64,000 nt of DNA from Insolitispirillum peregrinum (GTDB taxonomy: Bacteria; Pseudomonadota; Alphaproteobacteria; Rhodospirillales; Rhodospirillaceae). Position 1 is the stretch's first letter. Each line of letters starts with the position of its first letter. The translations under genes and the position numbers were made by a program. Under the pieces are notes generated by a model. That model was not told where the DNA came from and made no database searches. It saw only the letters and a program-made list of their open reading frames with translations. Positions 50,152 to 58,984 of the stretch are shown in pieces. Location of the stretch: NCBI RefSeq assembly GCF_900156605.1, contig NZ_FTOA01000008.1, forward strand, positions 1 through 64,000. The letters are read 5' to 3'.

Positions 50152-51582
50152 TTGTCCTCGCCCGGAGATCAGTATCTTGAAGCACGCTTTCCTTGGGTGC
50201 CTGAGCATGGGTACGTTCTCTCGGTCACGTCCGAGCGATTGGAAGAACTTGAAGACGATATCTCGGCTCAGGGTACGTGCAGCCAAGCGGTTCCTAAAAT
50301 ACCGGCGGCGATGCGACGGCGTTGGATGCTGTGTTTCATCAGCGTCAAGAAAGGTTATCTGACGCATGTAGCTCGCAGTGTCGTCTACTACCCAGCAGAG
50401 TCTGGGAGGGACAAGCTCGACATCTGGAACGTCACGCAGTTTGCCAAGCCCGTCCGGGTCGCGACGCTCAAGGCAAAAATCGAAGGTCGGCAAGCCTGGC
50501 GCGCGAAGCAGGCACTAGACGGCGGTCATGTTTCGCCCGCCGCCTTCGTGCTGATTATGGATGCTCTGCGCAGAGTAGACGGTGGAGCCGCTGAGGGCTT
50601 AATCGATCGTCGGCCGGCTCCATTGGATCCGACTCCGACACAAGCCAAAGCAAATTGGGCGTATCAACGCGATGCGGTGGTCACGTCCCTAGAGATCGCT
50701 CGAATCCCGAAAGAGCAGTTCAAAGCGTCTCCTCAGCTTGATGAGAACGCACCGGCGGCCCTTACCTCGATCTTTGACGGGGATGACGATGTGACCTCAA
50801 TGGAGGATTTGGTCATACTTCAAGACCTCGACGAGGCGAACGAGGATTGGAAATTCGTCAAGCGTCAACGGTATCCAGCCAAGCTATTCACGAATGGCGA
50901 TACAAAGCTCACTATAATTCTTGCGAACAAGCTCCCGTTGGAAAGGCAGCTTGGTGTTGATCTTATCTATGTCAACGAAACCCTAAAGTCGGTTGTCTTC
51001 GTTCAATACAAGATGTTTGCGGGCGTGGATGGTGAGGGTGGGTACAGGCCAGATGGTCAGCTCAACGAAGAGATAACTCGAATGGACGCCGCCGCGGCGA
51101 AGCTCGCGACGGTCGCAGCAGACGAAAGCTGCGATGGCTACCGATTCGGTCCGGACCCATTTTTTCTAAAGTTTTGCAGCAAGCTTCTGTCTCACGATGC
51201 CACGGGCCATGTGCCTGGCATCTATGTTCCACTCGGTTATTGGAAACGTCTGGTGCAAACGCCTGTCGTTAAAGGCAAGAAGGGCGGCACAATCGTCTAC
51301 TCGGAGACCTTCGGTCGGCGACACTTCACCCCAACGCACTTCATCGACATGGTTGGCCGGGGATGGATCGGAACCTCGGCTCTACAGACGGATGTACTCG
51401 CGCCTTATTTGAGAGCTGCCTTGCAGGGAGACAAGGGGCTCGTTCTCGCAGTTCAATCGTCAAACGCGGCCCATCCGGATGGTGCAGACGAGGACGAGGA
51501 GAGTTTCGAGCCACCCCGCCGGATCGTTGCGCCACCCAAACCCAGGTATCCAGGAAAAAAGCCGAAGACGATCCAGATATGA
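50152..51582 (+). CDS. Hypothetical protein with a possible nuclease (PD-D/ExK-like) core
   Basis: 476 residues starting at TTG with AAAGGAG seven bases upstream. No known family. In the middle, GVDLIYVNE is followed by VVFVQYKMF, the D...QxK spacing of Mrr-like restriction-endonuclease folds (about residues 266-285). A charged N-terminal 180 residues precede it and the C-terminus is Pro/Lys-rich. It is a single-gene cargo between the RHH and trbB genes, a place where defence genes are often carried. Base use is more A+T-rich than the transfer genes, in line with later arrival. Confidence 0.6.
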   Translation: MSSPGDQYLEARFPWVPEHGYVLSVTSERLEELEDDISAQGTCSQAVPKIPAAMRRRWMLCFISVKKGYLTHVARSVVYYPAESGRDKLDIWNVTQFAKPVRVATLKAKIEGRQAWRAKQALDGGHVSPAAFVLIMDALRRVDGGAAEGLIDRRPAPLDPTPTQAKANWAYQRDAVVTSLEIARIPKEQFKASPQLDENAPAALTSIFDGDDDVTSMEDLVILQDLDEANEDWKFVKRQRYPAKLFTNGDTKLTIILANKLPLERQLGVDLIYVNETLKSVVFVQYKMFAGVDGEGGYRPDGQLNEEITRMDAAAAKLATVAADESCDGYRFGPDPFFLKFCSKLLSHDATGHVPGIYVPLGYWKRLVQTPVVKGKKGGTIVYSETFGRRHFTPTHFIDMVGRGWIGTSALQTDVLAPYLRAALQGDKGLVLAVQSSNAAHPDGADEDEESFEPPRRIVAPPKPRYPGKKPKTIQI

Positions 51583-51849
51583 ACAGGAGGGCGCAAATTT
51601 GATACTGCTCCCGAAAGTTGTCTGCCCGCTGAGTGCCCGACCTCCCGTCAGCCCACAGTCCGGCTCTTGGGCGTTTTAGCGCGCGAATAGATTCGCGAGA
51701 ACCATCCTGGCTCTCCATCCTATTCGCCGCCGATTCCCCTCTGCAGCCGCACACCGCCAAATCCTTGTTGAATCAGCCCAATTTCCGGCTCTTTTAATCG
51801 GCCCCGTCTGGGGATCGTCTGACTTCTCCCCGGCGAGATCGGGGATCAG

Positions 51850-52857
51850 ATGGCGGTTTCGCGACACAATTCGGAAGGCTTGGCTCGCGGCGCGCGGATG
51901 CTGCGCACGGCGCTTGGCCCCGCCATCGCCCGGCTTCTGGAAGATGCTTCCGTCATCGAGGTGATGCTGAACCCGGACGGGCGCATCTGGATCGATCGGC
52001 TTTCCGAAGGGCTGTCGGATACCGGTGAGCATCTGTCGCCGGCAGATGGTGAGCGCATCGTGCGCTTGGTCGCGCACCATGTCGGCGCGGAGGTCCATGC
52101 TGGCGCGCCGCGTGTGTCCGCCGAACTGCCCGAAACGGGGGAGCGGTTCGAGGGGCTGTTGCCGCCGGTAGTCGCAGCACCGGCCTTCGCCATCCGCAAA
52201 CCCGCCGTCGCGGTATTCACGCTCGACGACTACGTCGCCGCCGGGATCATGTCCGCCATACAGGCCGATGCTCTTCGGATTGGCGTTGCCTCCCGCGCCA
52301 ACATTCTCGTTGCCGGAGGCACGTCCACCGGCAAGACGACGCTGACCAACGCGCTGCTGGCCGAAGTGGAGAAGACTTCCGATCGCGTCGTCATCATCGA
52401 GGATACGCGCGAGCTGCAATGCGCCGCGCCGAACCTCGTCGCCATGCGGACGAAGGATGGTGTCGCCTCGCTCTCCGATCTCGTCCGCTCCTCGCTGCGC
52501 CTGCGGCCTGACCGCATCCCGATCGGCGAGGTGCGTGGCGCCGAAGCCCTCGACCTCCTGAAGGCATGGGGCACCGGGCATCCCGGCGGCATCGGCACGA
52601 TCCACGCCGGCAGCGCCATCGGCGCGCTCAGACGGATGGAACAGCTCATCCAGGAGGCCGTCATTACCGTCCCGCGCGCGCTGATCGCCGAGACCATCGA
52701 TCTCGTGGCCGTGCTTTCCGGCCGTGGTGCCGCGCGCCGGCTTACCGAACTCGCCCGTGTCGATGGCCTTTGCCCGGACGGCGATTACCGCGTCGTGCCC
52801 GCCGTCGACGGCGCATCGAACGCGATCAGCACCAACCCGGAAGGAGAAACTCCGTGA
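51850..52857 (+). CDS. trbB: Conjugal transfer ATPase TrbB
   Basis: 335 residues, VirB11-family hexameric ATPase. Walker [13 protein letters not shown] (about 153-164), the Asp box VIIEDTREL, Walker B/His-box [15 protein letters not shown] and [11 protein letters not shown]. Begins the trb operon. Drives assembly of the pilus and substrate transfer at the inner membrane. Overlaps trbC by one codon step (GTGA). Confidence 0.95.
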   Translation: MAVSRHNSEGLARGARMLRTALGPAIARLLEDASVIEVMLNPDGRIWIDRLSEGLSDTGEHLSPADGERIVRLVAHHVGAEVHAGAPRVSAELPETGERFEGLLPPVVAAPAFAIRKPAVAVFTLDDYVAAGIMSAIQADALRIGVASRANILVAGGTSTGKTTLTNALLAEVEKTSDRVVIIEDTRELQCAAPNLVAMRTKDGVASLSDLVRSSLRLRPDRIPIGEVRGAEALDLLKAWGTGHPGGIGTIHAGSAIGALRRMEQLIQEAVITVPRALIAETIDLVAVLSGRGAARRLTELARVDGLCPDGDYRVVPAVDGASNAISTNPEGETP

Positions 52858-53531
52858 TCAAAGTCGCACGCCTCGCGCGCCAACGTCTCGCCCTGACCAT
52901 ATCCGTCGTCGCGCTCAGCGTGGTGGTGACGGCACCCGCCTATGCCTCCGGCTCGTCGATGCCGTGGGAACAGCCGCTGCAGCAGATCCTTCAGTCGATC
53001 GAAGGTCCGGTCGCCAAGATCATCGCCGTGATCATCATCATCACGACGGGCTTGGCGCTCGCGTTCGGCGACACCTCGGGTGGCTTCCGCCGCCTGATCC
53101 AGATCGTGTTCGGCCTGTCGATCGCGTTTGCCGCCAGTTCGTTCTTTCTCAGCTTCTTCTCGTTTGGCGGCGGGGCTTCTCGTTTGGCGGCGGGGCGCTG
53201 GTCTGATGGCGGGTGTCGGCGACCAGAGCGGCGAAGTGCCGGGTTTCACCGTGCCGGTTCACCGGGCGCTGACCGAACCGATCCTGCTCGGCGGCGCGCC
53301 GCGCGCCATAGCGATCATGAACGGCACGCTGGCTGGTGCGGTCGGTCTCGGCCTGCGCCTCTGGCTGGTCAGTATTGCCATCTGGGCGATCGGGCATTTC
53401 GCGGCGGTGTGGGCTGCCAAGCGCGACCCGCTCTTTGTCGAGGTCGGACGCCGCCATCTGCGCATCCCAGCGCATCTTTCGGTCTGAGGGGACACGGCCA
53501 TGATGAACCTCGCCGAATATCGCAACCCTAG
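52854..53531 (+). CDS. trbC: TrbC pilin with a frame-shifted C-terminal end
   Basis: Prepilin of the Trb system. GTG at 52854, AAGGAG seven bases upstream. Signal sequence to about residue 34 (VVTAPAYAS), then WEQPLQQILQSIEGP and two membrane segments ending SFFSFGGG. A 20-bp tandem duplication (53156-53195) shifts the frame, so translation runs on in the wrong frame for about 117 codons through trbD into trbE. Without it the gene would end GGGALV at 53206, as in relatives. The core that TraF should cyclise is intact up to the duplication. Confidence 0.85.
   Translation: MIKVARLARQRLALTISVVALSVVVTAPAYASGSSMPWEQPLQQILQSIEGPVAKIIAVIIIITTGLALAFGDTSGGFRRLIQIVFGLSIAFAASSFFLSFFSFGGGASRLAAGRWSDGGCRRPERRSAGFHRAGSPGADRTDPARRRAARHSDHERHAGWCGRSRPAPLAGQYCHLGDRAFRGGVGCQARPALCRGRTPPSAHPSASFGLRGHGHDEPRRISQP
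53156..53195. repeat. 20-bp tandem duplication in trbC
   Basis: CTTCTCGTTTGGCGGCGGGG occurs twice in direct succession (53156-53175 and 53176-53195). Length 20 is not a multiple of three, so trbC changes frame. Removing one unit restores an open frame ending in TGA that touches the trbD start codon, as in related operons. Confidence 0.92.
53206..53487 (+). CDS. trbD: Conjugal transfer protein TrbD
   Basis: 93 residues: PGFTVPVHRALTEPILLGG and a membrane hairpin (about 33-60), VirB3-like inner-membrane component. The ATG at 53206 overlaps the ancestral trbC stop. The gene is intact although the shifted trbC frame now reads across it, so its translation coupling may be affected. Confidence 0.9.
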   Translation: MAGVGDQSGEVPGFTVPVHRALTEPILLGGAPRAIAIMNGTLAGAVGLGLRLWLVSIAIWAIGHFAAVWAAKRDPLFVEVGRRHLRIPAHLSV

Positions 53532-55938
53532 TCGACGGCTCGCCGATTTTCTGCCTTGGGCCGCGCTGATCGGCACCGGCATCGTGCTCAACAAGGACGG
53601 CAGCTTCCAACGCACTGCAGGCTTCCGTGGACCGGATCTGGACTCCGCCGTGCCTGCCGAACTGGTCGCCGTTGCTGGCCGCCTCAACAACGCCTTCCGT
53701 CGTCTCGGGAGTGGCTGGGCGATCTTCGTCGAAGCGCAACGCCATGCGGCAGGCATCTATCCCACGAATCGTTTCCCAGATGCCGCCTCGGCCTTGGTCG
53801 ATGCCGAACGCAAGGCGGATTTCGAGGAAGCGGGAGCGCACTTCGAGTCCAGCTACTTCCTGACCTTCACCTACCTGCCACCGGTCGAGGACGCCGCGCG
53901 CGCCGAGATCTGGCTCTACGAGGGCCGCGAGAAGACCGGCATAGACCCGCGTGAGGTGATTACCGGCTTCGCTGATCGCACCGACCGGCTGTTGCATCTC
54001 ATCGAAGCCTTCATGCCCGAATGCCGCTGGCTCGATGACGGCGAGACACTGACCTACCTGCACGGCTGCGTCTCCACGCACCGTCACCGCGTCCGCGTTC
54101 CCGAAACGCCGATGTATCTCGACGCGCTCTTGGCCGATCAGCCGCTCACCGGCGGGCTGGAACCGCGGCTGGGAGCGCAGCACTTGCGCGTTCTCACCAT
54201 CAACGGCTTTCCGACCGCGACGATGCCGGGCCTGCTCGACGAGCTGAACCGGCTCGCCTTTCCTTATCGCTGGTCCACCCGCGCGATCCTGCTCGACAAG
54301 ACTGATGTCACGAGGCTGCTCACCAAGATCCGCCGTCAGTGGTTCGCCAAGCGCAAGTCGATAGCCGCGATCCTGAAGGAGGTGATGACCAACGAACAAT
54401 CCGTGCTGGTGGACACGGATGCATCGAACAAGGCGGCGGACACCGATCTCGCGCTTCAGGAACTCGGCGCCGACTATGCCGGCATCGCCTATGTCACCGC
54501 GACGGTGACGGTGTGGGACGCCGATCCGCGCGCCGCCGACGAAAAGCTGCGGCTGGTCGAGAAGGTCATCCAGGGCCGCGACTTCACCGCGATGGTAGAG
54601 ACCATCAACGCCGTGGACGCCTGGCTCGGCAGCCTGCCGGGGCATGTCTATGCCAATGTCCGGCAGCCACCGATTTCCACACTCAATCTCGCCCACATGA
54701 TCCCCCTCAGTGCCGTGTGGGCGGGGCCGGAACGGGACGAGCACTTTGGTGCCGCCCCCTTGCTTTTCGGTAAGACCGAAGGCTCGACCCCGTTCCGGTT
54801 TTCCCTGCATGTCGGCGATGTCGGCCACACGCTGGTGGTTGGTCCGACTGGCGCGGGCAAATCGGTGCTGCTGGCGCTGATGGCCTTGCAGTTCCGCCGC
54901 TATGCCGGGGCTCAGGTCTTCGCCTTCGACTTCGGCGGTTCGATCCGCGCCGCCGCACTCGCCATGCGCGGCGACTGGCACGATCTCGGCGGTGGCCTGA
55001 CGGACGGATCGGAAACCTCCGTCAGCCTCCAGCCGTTGGCGCGCATCGAACAAACCGTCGAACGCGCCTGGGCCGGGGACTGGATCGTCGCCATCCTCAT
55101 CCGCGAAGGCGTCGCCATCACGCCAGAGGTGAAAGAGCACATCTGGACGGCGCTGACCTCGCTCGCCTCGGCGCCGATCGAGGAACGCACGATCACCGGC
55201 CTCTGCGTCCTGTTGCAGTCGAACGACCTGAAGCAGGCGTTGCGTCCCTATTGCATCGGTGGTGCTTGGGGCCGGTTGCTCGACGCCGAGAGCGAACAGC
55301 TCGGCACCGCCACGGTGCAGGCGTTCGAGACCGAGGGGCTGATCGGCACGGAAGCTGCGCCTGCCGTTCTGGCCTATCTATTTCACCGGATCGAGGATCG
55401 GCTCGACGGATCGCCGACCCTGATTATCGTCGATGAAGGCTGGCTGGCGCTGGATGACGACGGCTTCGCCGGCCAGCTTCGCGAATGGCTGAAGACGCTG
55501 CGCAAGAAGAACGCCAGCGTCATTTTCGCCACGCAGTCGCTCTCCGACATCGACGGAAGCGCCATCGCGCCCGCCATCATAGAAAGCTGCCAGACGCGGT
55601 TGCTGCTGCCGAACGAGCGGGCAATCGAGCCGCAGATCACCGCCATCTATCGCCGCTTTGGCCTCAATGATCGCCAGATCGAGATCGTCGCGCGGGCCAT
55701 GCCGAAGCGCGATTACTACTGCCAGTCCCGGCGCGGCAACCGGCTGTTCGAGCTGGGCCTATCGGATGTGGCGCTCGCCCTCTGCGCCGCATCCTCGAAG
55801 ACAGATCAGGCAGCGATCGCGAAGATCGTCGCCGAACATGGCCGCGATGGTTTCCTCGACGCCTGGCTGCGCCATCGCGGTACCGGCTGGGCCGCCGACC
55901 TCATTCCCGACCTCACCAATCTGGAGATCCGCCCATGA
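53500..55938 (+). CDS. trbE: Conjugal transfer ATPase TrbE
   Basis: 812 residues, VirB4 homologue. N-terminal CagE/TrbE domain (about 1-400), P-loop GPTGAGKSVLLALMAL (about 448-463), FDFGGSIRAAALAM, then Walker B TLIIVDEGWLAL. ATG at 53500 or 53503, GAGGGG upstream. Powers pilin handling. Overlaps trbJ by four bases. Confidence 0.95.
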   Translation: MMNLAEYRNPSRRLADFLPWAALIGTGIVLNKDGSFQRTAGFRGPDLDSAVPAELVAVAGRLNNAFRRLGSGWAIFVEAQRHAAGIYPTNRFPDAASALVDAERKADFEEAGAHFESSYFLTFTYLPPVEDAARAEIWLYEGREKTGIDPREVITGFADRTDRLLHLIEAFMPECRWLDDGETLTYLHGCVSTHRHRVRVPETPMYLDALLADQPLTGGLEPRLGAQHLRVLTINGFPTATMPGLLDELNRLAFPYRWSTRAILLDKTDVTRLLTKIRRQWFAKRKSIAAILKEVMTNEQSVLVDTDASNKAADTDLALQELGADYAGIAYVTATVTVWDADPRAADEKLRLVEKVIQGRDFTAMVETINAVDAWLGSLPGHVYANVRQPPISTLNLAHMIPLSAVWAGPERDEHFGAAPLLFGKTEGSTPFRFSLHVGDVGHTLVVGPTGAGKSVLLALMALQFRRYAGAQVFAFDFGGSIRAAALAMRGDWHDLGGGLTDGSETSVSLQPLARIEQTVERAWAGDWIVAILIREGVAITPEVKEHIWTALTSLASAPIEERTITGLCVLLQSNDLKQALRPYCIGGAWGRLLDAESEQLGTATVQAFETEGLIGTEAAPAVLAYLFHRIEDRLDGSPTLIIVDEGWLALDDDGFAGQLREWLKTLRKKNASVIFATQSLSDIDGSAIAPAIIESCQTRLLLPNERAIEPQITAIYRRFGLNDRQIEIVARAMPKRDYYCQSRRGNRLFELGLSDVALALCAASSKTDQAAIAKIVAEHGRDGFLDAWLRHRGTGWAADLIPDLTNLEIRP

Positions 55939-56693
55939 CCCTGCACCGTTCGCGCGCGGCGCGCTTCGCCGTTGCCTTGCTTTCCGCCTCCGTCGCCATC
56001 GCGCCGATGCTGCCGATGCCCGCGCACGCCATCATCGTGTTCGACCCGACGAATTATGCGCAGAACGTCCTTCAGGCCGCCCGTGCGCTCCAGCAGATCA
56101 CCAATCAGATCACTTCGCTGCAGAACGAAGCGCAGATGCTCATCAATCAGGCCCGCAATCTGGCGAGCCTGCCATATTCGTCGCTCCAGCAGCTTCAACA
56201 GTCCGTGCAGCGGACGCAGCAGCTCCTGGGGCAAGCGCAGAACATCGCCTACGACGTTCAGCAGGTCGATCGGATCTTTCAGCAGAAGTACTCGACCGCC
56301 TCGATGTCGGCGTCGGACCAGCAGCTCGTCGCCGATGCTCGGTCGCGCTGGCAGAACACGGTCGGCGGCTTGCAGGACGCCATGCGCGTGCAGGCCGGCG
56401 TCGTCGGCAATATCGACACCAACCGCGCGCAGATGTCGGCGCTGGTCGGCGCCAGCCAGTCGGCGACCGGTGCGCTCCAGGCGACACAGGCCGGTAATCA
56501 GCTTCTCGCCCTCCAGGCACAGCAACTCGCCGACCTCACCGCCGTCGTCGCCGCCAATGGCCGGGCACAGGCGCTCAGCGATGCAGAGCGCGCGGCCGCC
56601 GCCGAACAGGGGCGTGAGCAGCGCCGCCGCTTCCTGACGCCGGGCACGGGCTATCAGCCCGGTTCGGCCAAGATGTTCTACGGCAGCAACTGA
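55935..56693 (+). CDS. trbJ: Conjugal transfer protein TrbJ
   Basis: 252 residues. Signal peptide to about residue 32 (MPMPAHA), then IIVFDPTNYAQNVLQAAR and long Gln-rich coiled-coil sequence, as in TrbJ/VirB5 proteins that sit at the pilus tip. End GYQPGSAKMFYG. Four-base overlap with trbE. Confidence 0.9.
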   Translation: MTLHRSRAARFAVALLSASVAIAPMLPMPAHAIIVFDPTNYAQNVLQAARALQQITNQITSLQNEAQMLINQARNLASLPYSSLQQLQQSVQRTQQLLGQAQNIAYDVQQVDRIFQQKYSTASMSASDQQLVADARSRWQNTVGGLQDAMRVQAGVVGNIDTNRAQMSALVGASQSATGALQATQAGNQLLALQAQQLADLTAVVAANGRAQALSDAERAAAAEQGREQRRRFLTPGTGYQPGSAKMFYGSN

Positions 56694-56703
56694 GGGCGCG
56701 GCG

Positions 56704-56973
56704 ATGGACGGCAAGACCCTCGCACGCATCGGTGCCGTCGCCATCGTCGCGGTGGCAATCACCGCCTCGGTGATCGAACTGACCCGCAAAGACGAGGTAA
56801 CGGAGATCCGCACCGTCAGCCGTCCTCAAGGTGGCGATCCCGAACCGCTGCGAGTCACGCTCCGGCATTGCCGGGACATGGGCGAGGCCGCCAGCCGTGA
56901 CGCGAGTTGCCTCAAAGCCTGGTCGGAGAACCGAGATCGCTTCCTCGGCGCCACTTCGACGGAGGCGCATTGA
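56704..56973 (+). CDS. trbK: TrbK-like entry-exclusion protein
   Basis: 89 residues with an N-terminal membrane helix (AVAIVAVAITASVIEL) and a Cys pair (RHCRDMGEAA, DASCLKAW), the pattern of TrbK-alt proteins between trbJ and trbL. Thought to limit entry of a second copy of the element. Gene is complete; two bases before trbL. Confidence 0.8.
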   Translation: MDGKTLARIGAVAIVAVAITASVIELTRKDEVTEIRTVSRPQGGDPEPLRVTLRHCRDMGEAASRDASCLKAWSENRDRFLGATSTEAH

Positions 56974-56975
56974 CC

Positions 56976-58301
56976 ATGGGCGGCTCCGGCGTCATCGACC
57001 ATTTCCTGGAGGTCTTCACCCGCTATATCGACAGCGGCTTCGGCCTGTTGCATGGCGAGGTGGCCTTCATCGCCACGACGTTGATCGTCATCGACGTGAC
57101 GCTGGCCGCGCTGTTCTGGTCATGGGGTGCCGATAACGACATCATCGCGCGGCTGATCAAGAAGACCCTGTTTGTCGGCGTCTTCGCCTACATCATCGGC
57201 AATTGGAACAACCTCGCGCGCATCGTCTTCGAGAGCTTCGCGGGCCTCGGCTTGAAGGCATCTGGCACGGGGTTCTCGACCGCCGATCTCCTGCGCCCCG
57301 GCAAGGTGGCGCAGACGGGCCTCGATGCGGGCCGGCCGCTGCTCGATTCCATTTCCGACCTGATGGGCTGGGTGTCGTTCTTCGAGAACTTCATCCAGAT
57401 CGCCTGCCTGCTGTTCGCCTGGGCGCTGATCCTGCTCGCCTTCTTTATCCTCGCCGTCCAGCTCTTCGTCACCCTGATCGAGTTCAAGCTGACGACGCTC
57501 GCCGGTTTCGTGCTGATCCCCTTCGGCCTCTTCGGCAAATCCGCTTTCATGGCCGAGCGGGTGCTCGGCAACGTGATTTCGTCGGGCATCAAGGTGATGG
57601 TTCTCGCCGTCATCATCGGCATCGGCTCGACGCTGTTCTCCGAGTTCACCGCCGGCTTCAACGGCGCGACGCCGACCATCGACGACGCCATGGCGATCGT
57701 GCTCGCGGCGCTGTCGCTGCTCGGCCTCGGCATCTTCGGTCCTGGCATCGCCAACGGTCTCGTTTCCGGCGGCCCGCAACTCGGCGCCGGCACGGCGATC
57801 GGAACAGGCCTTACCGCTGGCGGCATGGCGATGGCGGGTGCTGCGACGGTCGGTGCCGCCGCCTCCGGTGGTGCGGCGTTGGCGGGAGGTGCAGCCGCCG
57901 CCGCTTGTGGCGGGGCGATGCTCGCCGGTGGCGCATCGTCTGCCTACAGCCTCGGCGCGGCCGGACACACTGGCGCGACAGGCGTCGCTGCGGGTCTCGG
58001 CAATGTCGCCGGCACCGGTGCTTCCAAACTCGGCTCCGCCGTCGCCAGCCCGTTCAAGCGCGCCGCCGCGTCGATGAAGGAGAGCTTCGAGGCGGGTGGC
58101 CGATCGGTCGCCGGCGAAGGTGGCGCCTCCGATACCGCAGCTTCCCCCTCTGCAACCACGGACGGCCCACCCGCTTGGGCCAAGCGCATGAAGCGCTCGC
58201 AAGCGATGTCGCACGGCGTCCAGGCCGCCGCCCATGCGGTCAAGTCCGGCGACAGCCATGGCGGCGGCTCGTCCGTCCATCTTTCTGAAAGCGACCGCTG
58301 A
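56976..58301 (+). CDS. trbL: Conjugal transfer protein TrbL
   Basis: 441 residues, VirB6-like. Six or so membrane segments between about 15 and 300 (TLIVIDVTLAALFW, LLFAWALILLAFFILAV), then a Gly/Ala-rich C-terminal tail to the end. Forms the inner-membrane channel with trbF. The ATG at 56976 lies just after the trbK stop; the TGATG junction couples it to trbF. Confidence 0.92.
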   Translation: MGGSGVIDHFLEVFTRYIDSGFGLLHGEVAFIATTLIVIDVTLAALFWSWGADNDIIARLIKKTLFVGVFAYIIGNWNNLARIVFESFAGLGLKASGTGFSTADLLRPGKVAQTGLDAGRPLLDSISDLMGWVSFFENFIQIACLLFAWALILLAFFILAVQLFVTLIEFKLTTLAGFVLIPFGLFGKSAFMAERVLGNVISSGIKVMVLAVIIGIGSTLFSEFTAGFNGATPTIDDAMAIVLAALSLLGLGIFGPGIANGLVSGGPQLGAGTAIGTGLTAGGMAMAGAATVGAAASGGAALAGGAAAAACGGAMLAGGASSAYSLGAAGHTGATGVAAGLGNVAGTGASKLGSAVASPFKRAAASMKESFEAGGRSVAGEGGASDTAASPSATTDGPPAWAKRMKRSQAMSHGVQAAAHAVKSGDSHGGGSSVHLSESDR

Positions 58302-58984
58302 TGTTCAAACGACCCTCCACCCACTACGGCAAATCTCCCGAACCCGAGACGCCGTATCAGCGCGCCGCCCAAGTCTGGGACGAGCGCATCGGTTCGGCTC
58401 GTGTGCAGGCGAAGAACTGGCGCTTGATGGCCTTTGGATCACTGGCCTTGTCGGCGGGCCTCTCCGCGGCCCTGGTCTGGCAATCGCTGAGCGGCTCGGT
58501 CGTGCCGTGGGTGGTGCAGGTCGACAAGCTCGGGGCAGCGCAGGCCATCGCTCCGGCAACCGCCGACTATCGTCCGACCGATCCGCAGATCGCCTTCCAT
58601 CTCGCGCGCTTCATTGAAGAGGTTCGCTCGATCCCGGCCGACGCTATCATCGTCCGCCAGAACTGGCTCCGGGCCTACGACTTCACCACGCAGGCCGGAG
58701 CGCTGGCGCTCAACGATTACGCCCGCGCCAACGATCCCTTCACCAAGGTCGGCAAGACGCAGATCGCCGTCGATGTCTCGAGCGTCATCCGCGCATCGCC
58801 CGACAGCTTCCGGGTCGCCTGGGTCCAACGGACCTATCAGGACGGCTCGCTCGCCTCCACCGAACGCTGGACCGCCATCTTGACCGTCGTCGTGCAGATG
58901 CCGCGCGATGCCGAAAAGCTGCGGGCCAACCCGCTAGGAATCTACGTCACCGCCATCAACTGGTCGAAGGAGCTGACCCAATGA
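58301..58984 (+). CDS. trbF: Conjugal transfer protein TrbF
   Basis: 227 residues, VirB8-like. Cytoplasmic N-terminus (NPYQRAAQVWDERIG-like block PYQRAAQVWDERIG), one membrane helix (about 45-65), then the periplasmic domain WVVQVDKLG to ISWSK-like INWSKELTQ. Bitopic bridge of the inner-membrane complex. Overlaps trbL and trbG. Confidence 0.93.
   Translation: MFKRPSTHYGKSPEPETPYQRAAQVWDERIGSARVQAKNWRLMAFGSLALSAGLSAALVWQSLSGSVVPWVVQVDKLGAAQAIAPATADYRPTDPQIAFHLARFIEEVRSIPADAIIVRQNWLRAYDFTTQAGALALNDYARANDPFTKVGKTQIAVDVSSVIRASPDSFRVAWVQRTYQDGSLASTERWTAILTVVVQMPRDAEKLRANPLGIYVTAINWSKELTQ

Noticed and set aside
53149-55140. 663-codon open frame on the minus strand opposite trbD/trbE
   Set aside because: Antisense of clear trb genes in G+C-rich DNA; no protein family is visible and the codon use mirrors the real frame.
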